Below, piece after piece: positions 1 to 8,202 of a DNA stretch of 64,000 nt. The stretch comes from Pseudochrobactrum sp. sp1633 (GTDB lineage: Bacteria > Pseudomonadota > Alphaproteobacteria > Rhizobiales > Rhizobiaceae). The notes beneath the pieces are model-generated. The model did no database searches. It was given only the letters and a program-made list of their open reading frames with translations, and was not told the origin of the DNA. The stretch lies in the NCBI RefSeq assembly GCF_030376605.1, contig NZ_JARRAE010000001.1, forward strand, positions 1 to 64,000, given 5' to 3'. Made by a program: the position numbers and the translations under genes. Positions within the stretch are counted from its first letter, which is position 1. The number at the start of each line of letters is the position of its first letter.

Positions 1-89
1 ATGTTTATGGTTATGTGAATAAGCCTCCGATTTATATGATGCCACACAATAAGGCACCACTCATACGGCATTGTTGCGGCCAGACGGAC

Positions 90-345
90 ACTCCTGTGAA
101 GGCTTACAAAGGCGATCTCATCGCAGCTTCTGCCGCGGAATGTCTGCGCTTTATGAAGACACTCAAGACATTGCCGGCTTTTGGGCGGGGTTGGCAAAAG
201 CGCGTTGATGATGTTGAAACGGTGCATATCAGTTACTGGCTGGGGGGCGTGTATCCGTCAGCACCAACTCCTCAAGCCCAAAGGCCAACCCCTATGATAC
301 CTCAATCATGCATGGGATTAAAAAGCCAGAGCTGCGGTCATCACG
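90..345 (+). pseudogene. Degraded phage endolysin (GH108) fragment
   Basis: This stretch is a diverged, broken copy of the 3' half of the intact endolysin gene at 21824-22576. Around 90-230 it still encodes VKAYKGDLI and FGRGWQKRV, as in the intact copy. A second homologous block near 285-345 matches the segment just before the C-terminal membrane anchor, but in a shifted frame. The N-terminal catalytic half is absent. It lies outside the tRNA-Lys island, so it may be a scar of a separate, older prophage. An open frame runs through 15-485, but its flanks show no family I recognise, and nothing else is recognisable in 1-524. Confidence 0.7.
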
Positions 346-524
346 AAGTGGTGTTCAGATGGGGCATGTTGCCTTGGAGCAGGAAAAGAAATGATGCATT
401 GCTTTCGAATGATAGGTGCGAGCAACTGAACTCAGCTCGCCTCATAGAGCAGCGACCATGTGCAGCTCTGTCTGTCTTCAGATAGTTTTCGGATGCAGCT
501 GAAGAAAAGCAGCGTTACCTTTAT

Positions 525-1853
525 TCAGAAGTTGAGCGTAGCCTCAAATCCGTCTGCTCGCCCTGTTGCCGGTGATGTGAAATGTAATTGCGCATGCATC
601 TGAGCTGCTATCTCTACGGCAATAGGTATCCCCAGTCCGGAACCCGGTGCTGTGGTTGTTCCTCTTCCAAATCGCTTTTGAATGATTGAGAGTTCTTCAG
701 TAGATAAGCTCTTGCCGCCGTTTATAATATGAATCGTACCATCTTTTTCAACGCGGACGAGCACAGCTTCGTTCTGTCGACCATGAAGCAACGCATTTTC
801 AATCAGGTTGCGAATGACAATCGCAAAGGCGTCTTCATTAACCGGTTTCAACAATCGAGCTTCAGGGTTGCGTTCATAAATGATCCGGTTGTTTTGCTGC
901 ATTCCACGCTGAAACTCTTCAACCAGAAGGTCGAGTACCCTCAGGAGATCTGTTGGTTTATCTGAATGCGCAATATTGGCTTCGGCGCGCGCCAGTTGCA
1001 TCAGCTTCTCGACCAGTCTTTTCAGCTTTTGCAGGGATGCTTCTACCTGTTTCACCCTTGCTTGCCCCGAGGGACTATGCACTTCTGTCATCAACAATTG
1101 TGTATGTGCCAGCGCACCGGCAATCGGGGTGCGTAATTCATGAGCGCTGTTCGCAGTAAATGCCCGTTCTGCTTCAAGAGCAGATTGCACGCGCCCCATG
1201 AGAATATTGACCGAATGGACGATCGGCTGGAGTTCAACAGCCAGACCCTCGGCTTTTAACGGATGCAGATCTCCGCTGTCTTTTTCAGAAATTGCCTGCC
1301 GCAGATCATTGATGGGGGTGACCGAGCGCCGCGCTACCAGCCGGATAATATAGAGGCTGAGCGGCACCAGCACCAATATCGGCAATAACAGAGCAAGGGC
1401 ACCTTCGTTGATCGCTTCCCGTCTGTTTTCCATCTGGTCTGCGACCTGCACAAAGATCGTATTATCTGCTGTGGCCACAGTATAATATCGCGCCGTATCG
1501 TCCTCCCAGAAACCTTCCTTCAAGGGGGCTGGGAAGGGACCTTTGATAACGTCTGAAGAGTGAACGAGGATTTTGCCGGAAGCATCTCTGGCCTGATATG
1601 TCAGATATTGTGAGGATGATGTTTGAGAGCTGTTTTCCAGCGATAAAGCTGCATCGGAGTGATTGCGAAGCGCAATATCATCAACGATCAGCGGTGCCAG
1701 CCGCTCTGTTGTCTCCTGAAGGGCGCTGTCAAAAATCTCTGCAAATTCGTCACGCATCACCAATATGCCGCCGACAGCGGCAACGATCCAGAATGTCACC
1801 ACAGCAGTGGTCACAGAAAACATGAGACGTCCGATCAGACTGGGAGATTTCAT
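525..1853 (-). CDS. Two-component sensor histidine kinase (PmrB/QseC-like)
   Basis: Inner-membrane sensor kinase of 442 aa that should phosphorylate the response regulator encoded just upstream. Visible parts are a TM helix near residues 10-33, a periplasmic sensor loop (about 34-150), a second TM helix (about 152-172), a HAMP-like linker, a HisKA H-box with phospho-acceptor His238 (SAHELRTP), an N-box (NLIENALLHG) and a G-box (GSGLGIP). Its start overlaps the regulator stop by 4 bases (ATGA), which indicates translational coupling. As the last gene of the eptA-regulator-kinase operon it most resembles PmrB-type kinases that govern lipid A modification; the actual stimulus is unknown. Confidence 0.93.
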   Translation of the reverse strand: MKSPSLIGRLMFSVTTAVVTFWIVAAVGGILVMRDEFAEIFDSALQETTERLAPLIVDDIALRNHSDAALSLENSSQTSSSQYLTYQARDASGKILVHSSDVIKGPFPAPLKEGFWEDDTARYYTVATADNTIFVQVADQMENRREAINEGALALLLPILVLVPLSLYIIRLVARRSVTPINDLRQAISEKDSGDLHPLKAEGLAVELQPIVHSVNILMGRVQSALEAERAFTANSAHELRTPIAGALAHTQLLMTEVHSPSGQARVKQVEASLQKLKRLVEKLMQLARAEANIAHSDKPTDLLRVLDLLVEEFQRGMQQNNRIIYERNPEARLLKPVNEDAFAIVIRNLIENALLHGRQNEAVLVRVEKDGTIHIINGGKSLSTEELSIIQKRFGRGTTTAPGSGLGIPIAVEIAAQMHAQLHFTSPATGRADGFEATLNF

Positions 1854-2512
1854 GTTCTGTCCTCGATTTTATAGCCGACACCACGGACAGTGCTTATTCG
1901 GTTATGCCCGAGTTTTTTGCGCAGGCGGCTGACATAGACTTCGACAGTGTTGCTTTCTATTTCCGAGCCAAAGGCATAGAGGGCTTCTTCAATCTGCGCT
2001 TTGGAAACAATGGCGCCGGAGCGATGCAGCAGGCATTCCAATACCGCCCATTCACGGCCGGACAATATAATCTCTCCCGCAGGCGACAGGATGCTATGAT
2101 CTGCGATTTTGATTTCCAGATCGCCAACAGATAAAATTGATGCACTGTTTCCACCATAGCGGCGGGATACAGCCAGCATGCGTGCTGTCAGCTCGTCCAG
2201 ATTGAACGGCTTGACCAGATAATCATCCGCTCCCGCATTTAAGCCTTGAATGCGATCTGATATCTGATCATGCGCAGTTAATATGATGACAGGAACGGGA
2301 TTATTGGCGGTCCGCAAGTTCTTCAGAATGTCGATACCACTGCCATCGGGAAGGCGAAGGTCAAGCAGGATCAGGCCATAGCCGACCGTTGTTGCTGCAA
2401 GTGCCGCATCTTCGGCTGTCTGCATCCAGTCAACGGCATGCCCGTTGGCCAGAACATGGTCGCGAACGGCTTGGCCAAGTGTGTCGTCGTCTTCGACAAG
2501 AAGAACTCTCAA
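1850..2512 (-). CDS. OmpR-family response regulator (PmrA/QseB-like)
   Basis: Response regulator of 220 aa with an N-terminal receiver domain and a C-terminal winged-helix DNA-binding domain. The acidic pocket is near the N-terminus (VEDDD), the phospho-acceptor is Asp51 (LLDLRLPDG), and the conserved switch lysine is in LVKPFN. The C-terminal part (SRLRKKLG, TVRGVGYKIE) is typical of OmpR/PhoB effectors. It lies 75 bp downstream of eptA and overlaps the kinase gene by 4 bp, so the three genes form one leftward operon. It probably regulates eptA, as PmrA does in enterobacteria; this is inferred from context. Confidence 0.95.
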   Translation of the reverse strand: MRVLLVEDDDTLGQAVRDHVLANGHAVDWMQTAEDAALAATTVGYGLILLDLRLPDGSGIDILKNLRTANNPVPVIILTAHDQISDRIQGLNAGADDYLVKPFNLDELTARMLAVSRRYGGNSASILSVGDLEIKIADHSILSPAGEIILSGREWAVLECLLHRSGAIVSKAQIEEALYAFGSEIESNTVEVYVSRLRKKLGHNRISTVRGVGYKIEDRT

Positions 2513-2587
2513 ACAATATGCTCCGGCAGATGGCCTTGTGATGAATTATCACCGGACAATCCATCACCTCATTTCAGGTTTCAAGTT

Positions 2588-4255
2588 TTATTTAGTGGCC
2601 TGTGGTTCATATGTTTGAACAAGCATAGGATCTGTCATCTTGATCCGGCATGAAGAGAGCGTATCCAGTGCCGGTGAGTAAACTTGAGTTTTTACTTCCA
2701 TCAAACCAAGAACTGTATGGAACAGCTTGTCGTGAGATTGGGGCTCAACTGCTTCTTTGGCAAGACAATCTGGATTGATTGTGGTTTTGGCATCTTTTCC
2801 GAGCCATAGCACGTAAGGCACCTGTGTTTGCTGTGATGGTGCAACAAAGTAGGGCGCGCCATGAAGATAGAGACCAAACTCTCCAACGGACTCACCGTGA
2901 TCTGACATGTAAATCAGGGATGTGTCGAGCACATCCTGTTTGTCCTTCAGCTTGTTGATGACTGATGAAATAATATGATCCGTATAGGCGATTGTATTAT
3001 CATAGGCATTGAGAATTTCTTCGCGACTGCATTTTGAAAATTCCGCGCTTTGGCAATCCGGCGTAAAACGACGATACTCTTCAGGATATCGCAGATAATA
3101 GGCCGGTCCGTGGCTGCCAAGCTGATGCAGAACCAAGACCGTGTCTTGTTTCACGTCAGGTAGCCACGTGTCGAGCTTATCCAGAAATATCCCATCCAGA
3201 CATTCACCATTTTTGCAATATTTCGAATTGTCGGATGTCGAGAGTGCGGTGTTGGTCACACGATCGGCGATGCCTTTGTGTCCTGTATTATTATCCCACC
3301 ATTCCACGCGCACACTGGCATGTTTGAGCACATCGAGCAGATTTTCAGTCGCCAGTCCTTTTTCATGGCTATAGTCACTGCGCGGATAAACGGAAAACAT
3401 ACAAGGCAGCGATACGGCGGTTATGGTGCCACAACTGCTGGTATCGGAAAAATAGGTGATGTCCTGACCAGCGAGTTCAGGATTGGTGTTCTTTTTATAA
3501 CTACCGAGTGAAAAGCTTTCTGCACGGGCTGTTTCACCTGCAACAACAATGGTTAGTCTTGGTTTTCTGGTGCCTGAGGTATTGTTTGCGATTTTCGCAT
3601 CGGTTCCGAGGGGCTGAACAATAATGTTCTGATTTTTGCTGGAGCGAATACCCAGTTTGACTGCATTGCCGATTGGCATGACCGGATTGAGTGTTGCAAT
3701 CCATTCCCGATGTTCACGGCCCAGTGAAGTGAAGGTGCTGGCATTCAACATGAAGAGCGTTACAGCAGCAATCAGAGCAGGAAAGATAAAAACAGAGTTA
3801 TGTTTCACTTTGCTCCAGAGCGAACGGTGCTCGATTTTCACCCATATAATGAGCAATGAGGGCAGAATACCGTAAAGCGCAACATGGCGTATAAAACCAA
3901 AACTGATGAGATGCCCGGCTTCGGCATTGGTCGTGTCCAGTGCGCTTTGCAGCATTTCCACATCAATAATGGTGCCGAATTCATCAATAAACCAAGATGC
4001 CGTGGCCGAAACCATAATGAGAAAGATAAACAGTGGTTTGGTAGCATATTTTACTGAAATGCTGATACAGAGCGCTGTTAATAAGCAGAAAATTCCAGCC
4101 ACGAGCGCCAGAAGTGCACCGGTCGGCAGCAGCTCCTGCGAGCGGTGCCAGAAAGTTGCGTTGTTTACAGCGGTAAGATAGCCGGCAACAATGATGCTTA
4201 AAGCGACACTCTCAATATGAGGGCGGCGTAAATCTGCCGGGATATTCAATGCCAT
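2588..4255 (-). CDS. eptA: Lipid A phosphoethanolamine transferase (EptA/MCR family)
   Basis: Inner-membrane enzyme of 555 aa that moves phosphoethanolamine from phosphatidylethanolamine to lipid A, lowering surface negative charge and reducing binding of cationic peptides. The N-terminal ~170 residues form about five TM helices; the rest is a periplasmic sulfatase-fold domain. Thr242 in the motif GETARAESFSLG is the expected nucleophile that takes the phosphoethanolamine intermediate. The metal and active-site motifs LGSHGPAYY and SDHGESVGE are present. It is the first gene of an operon with a response regulator and kinase, the usual arrangement for eptA-pmrAB. Phage remnants lie on both sides, which raises the possibility of transfer. 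Substrate assignment to lipid A is from family membership. Confidence 0.93.
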   Translation of the reverse strand: MALNIPADLRRPHIESVALSIIVAGYLTAVNNATFWHRSQELLPTGALLALVAGIFCLLTALCISISVKYATKPLFIFLIMVSATASWFIDEFGTIIDVEMLQSALDTTNAEAGHLISFGFIRHVALYGILPSLLIIWVKIEHRSLWSKVKHNSVFIFPALIAAVTLFMLNASTFTSLGREHREWIATLNPVMPIGNAVKLGIRSSKNQNIIVQPLGTDAKIANNTSGTRKPRLTIVVAGETARAESFSLGSYKKNTNPELAGQDITYFSDTSSCGTITAVSLPCMFSVYPRSDYSHEKGLATENLLDVLKHASVRVEWWDNNTGHKGIADRVTNTALSTSDNSKYCKNGECLDGIFLDKLDTWLPDVKQDTVLVLHQLGSHGPAYYLRYPEEYRRFTPDCQSAEFSKCSREEILNAYDNTIAYTDHIISSVINKLKDKQDVLDTSLIYMSDHGESVGEFGLYLHGAPYFVAPSQQTQVPYVLWLGKDAKTTINPDCLAKEAVEPQSHDKLFHTVLGLMEVKTQVYSPALDTLSSCRIKMTDPMLVQTYEPQATK

Positions 4256-4502
4256 GACTTGTAGTCCTTGAATGGTAACTCTTCAGGACCAAACAAGTGA
4301 ATGGCTTTGCTGACACCAACCTGAAAGCGGCAGCTTGCCTAAAACTTCTACATAATGACTTTTGATTTTTGCACGGCCGCAAAGCGGTTGCGCCAATGCG
4401 TGTGTAAAATCGAGGGGGATTTTTGAAGGTGTGAAAAATTGTTTTGTGTAAGAATAAAACGCAAATACATTAAACAGATATGAGCTGTTCTATCTTGCTT
4501 TT

Positions 4503-4578
4503 TGGGGAAATCACTAAGCTATTGAAAAGCTTGGTGGGTGCGACAGGGATCGAACCTGTGACCCGCTGATTAAGAGTC
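4503..4578 (-). repeat. Left attachment site (attL), tRNA-Lys 3' fragment
   Basis: These 76 bases are identical to 30312-30387. They hold the tRNA-Lys sequence from the anticodon loop to the encoded CCA end plus the 3' flank; the identity stops exactly after the anticodon-loop bases. No 5' half follows, so this is not a functional tRNA. It is the left boundary of the island. The gene-free sequence on either side (4256-4502 and 4579-4939) otherwise holds the presumed eptA promoter region and an AT-rich palindrome next to the boundary. Confidence 0.9.
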
Positions 4579-4590
4579 TTTATCAAGGTA

Positions 4591-4615
4591 TTGATAAATA
4601 ATAATTATTTATCAA
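4591..4615. repeat. AT-rich palindrome beside attL
   Basis: Two 12-base arms (TTGATAAATAAT and its complement) are separated by one base, starting 13 bases inside the island boundary. Position and symmetry suggest a binding site for integrase, excisionase or a host factor. This is inference from placement; no matching site was identified at the right end. Confidence 0.4.
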
Positions 4616-4939
4616 AAACATCATAATAATCCTCAATGTAAATCAACAGGTTATCTGTATAATGCAAACTAATTTACGGTTATTTCGCACGACAAGTCTT
4701 TATAGATTTGTTTGTGCATAAGCGGTGACTAAACGTGAAATTTCTGCCTCATTGCGATTGTTTTTCCGTGTGCAGACCTGTTGGAAACCTGCTGCCCTGT
4801 TCCAGTTTAGTTGTACCTCGCGAATTGGCGCGATCATTTGGTCAACGAGGTTCAAGTGCAAATCACCGAGCTTCACAACGAGTGCAATGATCTGCCCGTG
4901 GTGCATGCACTATAACGCGCCTGGGATGATTAAGATTCC

Positions 4940-6637
4940 TCAGTTTGGAATGCCTAGCCGCAGTGGATCATCGATCCACCGTTTGATCGTTTCAATGAAG
5001 CTCCATACATCGTCATTGGCCGGGGTCAGATAATTGTCGTTACTTGGATCAGCCCCCATTGCAGTGAACGTATTGAGCAACCATTGCGTTTTATTAGTGA
5101 CCTTTATGATCCCTTTTACTCCATTAAGCCAACTTTCCAACTCACCACAAGCCACGAAAAACACGCCATAGCGTCCAAACTCTTCGATGAGAGCTTTTGC
5201 TTGAGTGCGTTCATCGACAGGCAGGGCTTCAATCCCATGTTTTTTGCAGTTCTTTCTGCCTGCATTGGACATATTCTTTGCTAAGGTATCTCGACGAACC
5301 TGCAGAGGCTGTAGTACGTTAGTCTCTGAGCTGACTAACGGCCAGACGTGCGCAAAATCTTTGTCCATCAGAACATCGAAATCCATAATGCTCGCCGCTG
5401 GTACACCCAAACTCCTTAAAGGCAAGGCGATACGTGGAATGGTTTGCCAGTTTTGTGCATTTAAAAACAATGCATCTTCAATTCCGCGATGCACCGTTAC
5501 CAAACGAGCATTAATCTCATCATAGAAAGCTCGATCCGCGTCTGCTTCACAGACAATTACCCCCCGGTGAAACAATCCCCGCATCGCATGCGCTGATCTC
5601 AAAAGCGGGTCGTTCATTAGCGTGCGAACGTGCGCAGGCTCGATAGATCGGCTTGTCGCATTCTCAAGGTCATGGGTTAACCGCACGATCCTTAGTTCCG
5701 GAGCCGTCTGCATACATCCTAGAAGGAAATCAGAGCTATGGGTTGCGACCACTAAAGTCGCGTCTCTATCACGTGCCGTTTGTGCTAGGACGCTGCCGAC
5801 GCGACGTGAAAGGGTAGGATGTAAGAATGCCTCAGGTTCATCAATGAGCAGAATGCGATCAGGTAAACTCATCACCGCAGACACTAAACCAACGGATGTT
5901 TTAACGCCGTCTCCAAGATCACCGAGCAGATCGGCATTTGCATGAAATGCGCGCGCTGCGGTATCCAGCGCTTGTTCCTCGGCTTCCGTCTCAGGTGCAC
6001 GTTTGCTGAAGCGGATACGAAATTGCGTCATACCTGTAGGGTCAATGACGAAGAACTTCGCGAACGCATCCTGAGTAAATTTTCTGATTTTCTCTCGGGC
6101 GTCTTTATTAAGGAAAAGCGCCCAGAGATGATTTTGTGGCTTCTCTTCAAGTGAACCCGTGGGTTTCGGGTCTGTAAGATCAAACCGTGTGCGACCATCC
6201 AGTAGAATGGTGAAAAATTGGACAAAATTATTTTTGACAGATGCGTGAAAGCCACCATCATCCACATCCTCGAACCAATTGGGCGTATGGGCGTGAATAA
6301 ACAGCTGTTGCTCATTCATTTTTACACTTGGTTTCTTGAAGTAGGTATGATCAGGGACCGTCGTATTTCCTGGCGGTGTAGCGATCTCAAACATCTTCAT
6401 CATCGCGGCGATTCCCTTCCGATCCGGTAGGGAGAGATCAATGCTTTCTAGCAATAGGTACCTATCAATTTCCTTGTTCGTGCACTTCGTATGTATCTCT
6501 CGCAACGTGCGACTCTTGCCGGCATTATTGGGGCCTACAAGTACTGTGACGTTCGGACAATCGATCGATAGAGGAGGTTGACCGGGCGCGGAGCCTGCCT
6601 TGAATGTTAGTTTGGTGATTCTGAGAACATCTTTCAT
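4940..6637 (-). CDS. OLD-like ATPase with TOPRIM nuclease domain
   Basis: A protein of 565 aa with an N-terminal SMC/ABC-like ATPase split by a central insert, followed by a TOPRIM-like region. Walker A is GPNNAGKS at 35-42, Walker B is LLIDEPEAFLHP near 263-274, and a switch-like histidine lies in ATHSSD near 299-303. The TOPRIM signature follows: glutamate 364 in VCEADADRAFY and the acidic DFD at 419-421. This order matches OLD-family nucleases (P2 Old, class 1), which act in phage exclusion. It is the gene nearest the left attachment site and stands alone, as class 1 OLD genes do. A defence role is inferred from family and location; other AAA-TOPRIM systems are possible. Confidence 0.75.
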   Translation of the reverse strand: MKDVLRITKLTFKAGSAPGQPPLSIDCPNVTVLVGPNNAGKSRTLREIHTKCTNKEIDRYLLLESIDLSLPDRKGIAAMMKMFEIATPPGNTTVPDHTYFKKPSVKMNEQQLFIHAHTPNWFEDVDDGGFHASVKNNFVQFFTILLDGRTRFDLTDPKPTGSLEEKPQNHLWALFLNKDAREKIRKFTQDAFAKFFVIDPTGMTQFRIRFSKRAPETEAEEQALDTAARAFHANADLLGDLGDGVKTSVGLVSAVMSLPDRILLIDEPEAFLHPTLSRRVGSVLAQTARDRDATLVVATHSSDFLLGCMQTAPELRIVRLTHDLENATSRSIEPAHVRTLMNDPLLRSAHAMRGLFHRGVIVCEADADRAFYDEINARLVTVHRGIEDALFLNAQNWQTIPRIALPLRSLGVPAASIMDFDVLMDKDFAHVWPLVSSETNVLQPLQVRRDTLAKNMSNAGRKNCKKHGIEALPVDERTQAKALIEEFGRYGVFFVACGELESWLNGVKGIIKVTNKTQWLLNTFTAMGADPSNDNYLTPANDDVWSFIETIKRWIDDPLRLGIPN

Positions 6638-7362
6638 GACGACATTAAATCAGAGCACGCTATACCTCGTCCAGCGCAACTTACGAGGCTACTTCAGTAG
6701 AGTCGCGGTCTGCGAAGAACGGCTACATTGCCCACGAAAGCCCATTATGATACCCGATTTTGTATGGAGAAAATTCTAATTGAAGGATCTGCTGGTGCGC
6801 CCAATACTGCCTAGAATGGGAGGTTTTCTGAATGGCTACTTTCACCAGTTTATGTCCAAAATCTAGGGGGGGGGGGGGCTTTCGTCCGTTTTTGTCATGA
6901 GCAGGCCAATCTAACAATGCCCATAAAAATATCGTGTCAGGCAGTTGATGCCAACAGAATTGGAAAATGTACGTCTGTTTTGAAATTCAACGATCACAAA
7001 AAAAACAGTGAGTTATACGTTCTCAGGAAATTGTAGTTTGCATAGTTTACAAGCTACAACAACCTTTGAGTTAGGATAAAAGTCGAAAAAATCAATGAAG
7101 TCAATTTGTTGTGGAGATTGGATTCGAGTCAATACTAACGGAGTTAGTAGCGTTTATCATTGGTTTTTTAGAGGTAGTAAAACTGTTGAAATTACAGTGG
7201 CAATAGATACAACACTCATGATTGTGAATTAAACTGTATTTAAAAAATGCAGTGTTTTACTCGATCAATTTTTAGTAAAATATAGGAATGCCTTAAAGTG
7301 GTGCTTGTGGGCTTATGCACCCTCAAGAAGGGGTGCAATAAGACTCTTTGTAAAGGCAATAA
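6638..7362. other. Gene-poor AT-rich stretch with poly-G tract
   Basis: About 725 bases between the divergent ends of the OLD-like gene (starts at 6637) and the HEPN gene (ends at 7363). I see no coding sequence with a ribosome binding site. A minus-strand open frame at 6723-6917 runs through the G tract but resembles nothing I know. The region should hold the promoter of the OLD-like gene. Confidence 0.5.
6866..6878. repeat. Homopolymer tract of 13 G
   Basis: Thirteen consecutive G residues on the plus strand, about 230 bp upstream of the OLD-like gene start. Such tracts slip during replication and often tune promoters or reading frames in phase-variable loci. It could also be a sequencing or assembly artefact. 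Confidence 0.9.
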
Positions 7363-8202
7363 TTATATCTGTATTTCAAGTTCTAATAAATTGTTTGATT
7401 TTGGCTCTATTAAGCTATTTGAAACGCAATAAAGTATTGCGTACATTAAAACTTCAAGTTTTTTTACATTTTCTCTCAATACATTGATGTGCCCAATATT
7501 CTCCATAGTGTCACCATGGGCAACTGCATGCCGTCTCTCTAGTACCTCATCAAGGAATGTTTCCCATATCGATGGTGAAATTTGTTTTTTACTGGCCTTC
7601 TTGGGCTTAAGAAATTGATAATTACTAGGTAAAGCTTTGTATGGAAATCGATAAAGGGTTGATCTGAATTTACTCATTTGTCTAAGTGTCATATACTCGC
7701 TGGAAGCTGAGCCCTCAAAAATATTTAGTATTCTTTCAGTCGATATTCTTTGTAAAATGTCTTCAAGGCCGAATATCTTTAGTGGACGATCTATGTTTTT
7801 TGGTGATGGATTTTTATTTGGATTTTCATTGTAATTAAAAGCACTAAGTTCTATCTTTACACTATTACTCATGAAGAATGCATCAAGTTGCGTCATTCGA
7901 CCTCTAATATCTTTTTCTTCAATTTTCTCATAATATACAATTTTTCGACAAAACGTCTCTCTGATATTTTTGGGCATATCTTTGTAATGTCTGATATTGT
8001 ATTGTAGATCTAGTAATGCAGATTTTGACACATCCTTAAGGAATCCTTCAAGATGTGAAGATAATAGTATGGTCGCCGATCTGCATAGTGCTTTATGCAA
8101 TGGATTCGTTTCGTCAAGCTCTTTTGCGGCATTTAATATTACATTCAGTTCAGTAATTCGAGTTGATATGTGCGAACTTACTTCAAACAATGCAGTAGTC
8201 AT
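7363..8202 (-). CDS. HEPN-domain putative RNase (MAE_28990-like)
   Basis: A protein of 279 aa with the layout of large HEPN proteins. An N-terminal helical block (RSATILLSSHLEGFLKDV near 41-58) is typical of the MAE_28990/MAE_18760-like group, and the HEPN catalytic motif R-x4-H appears as RHAVAH at 224-229. HEPN proteins usually dimerise and cut RNA, often as toxins or defence effectors. Its start overlaps the stop of the DUF262 gene by 4 bases (ATGA), so the two are translated together and probably work as one system. Codon use is markedly AT-rich compared with the core genes, a sign of recent transfer. The target RNA is unknown. Confidence 0.72.
   Translation of the reverse strand: MTTALFEVSSHISTRITELNVILNAAKELDETNPLHKALCRSATILLSSHLEGFLKDVSKSALLDLQYNIRHYKDMPKNIRETFCRKIVYYEKIEEKDIRGRMTQLDAFFMSNSVKIELSAFNYNENPNKNPSPKNIDRPLKIFGLEDILQRISTERILNIFEGSASSEYMTLRQMSKFRSTLYRFPYKALPSNYQFLKPKKASKKQISPSIWETFLDEVLERRHAVAHGDTMENIGHINVLRENVKKLEVLMYAILYCVSNSLIEPKSNNLLELEIQI

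Noticed and set aside
4528-4605. A second tRNA-Lys gene on the minus strand
   Set aside because: Only the 3' half matches; beyond the anticodon loop the sequence is unrelated AT-rich DNA. It is the displaced att fragment.
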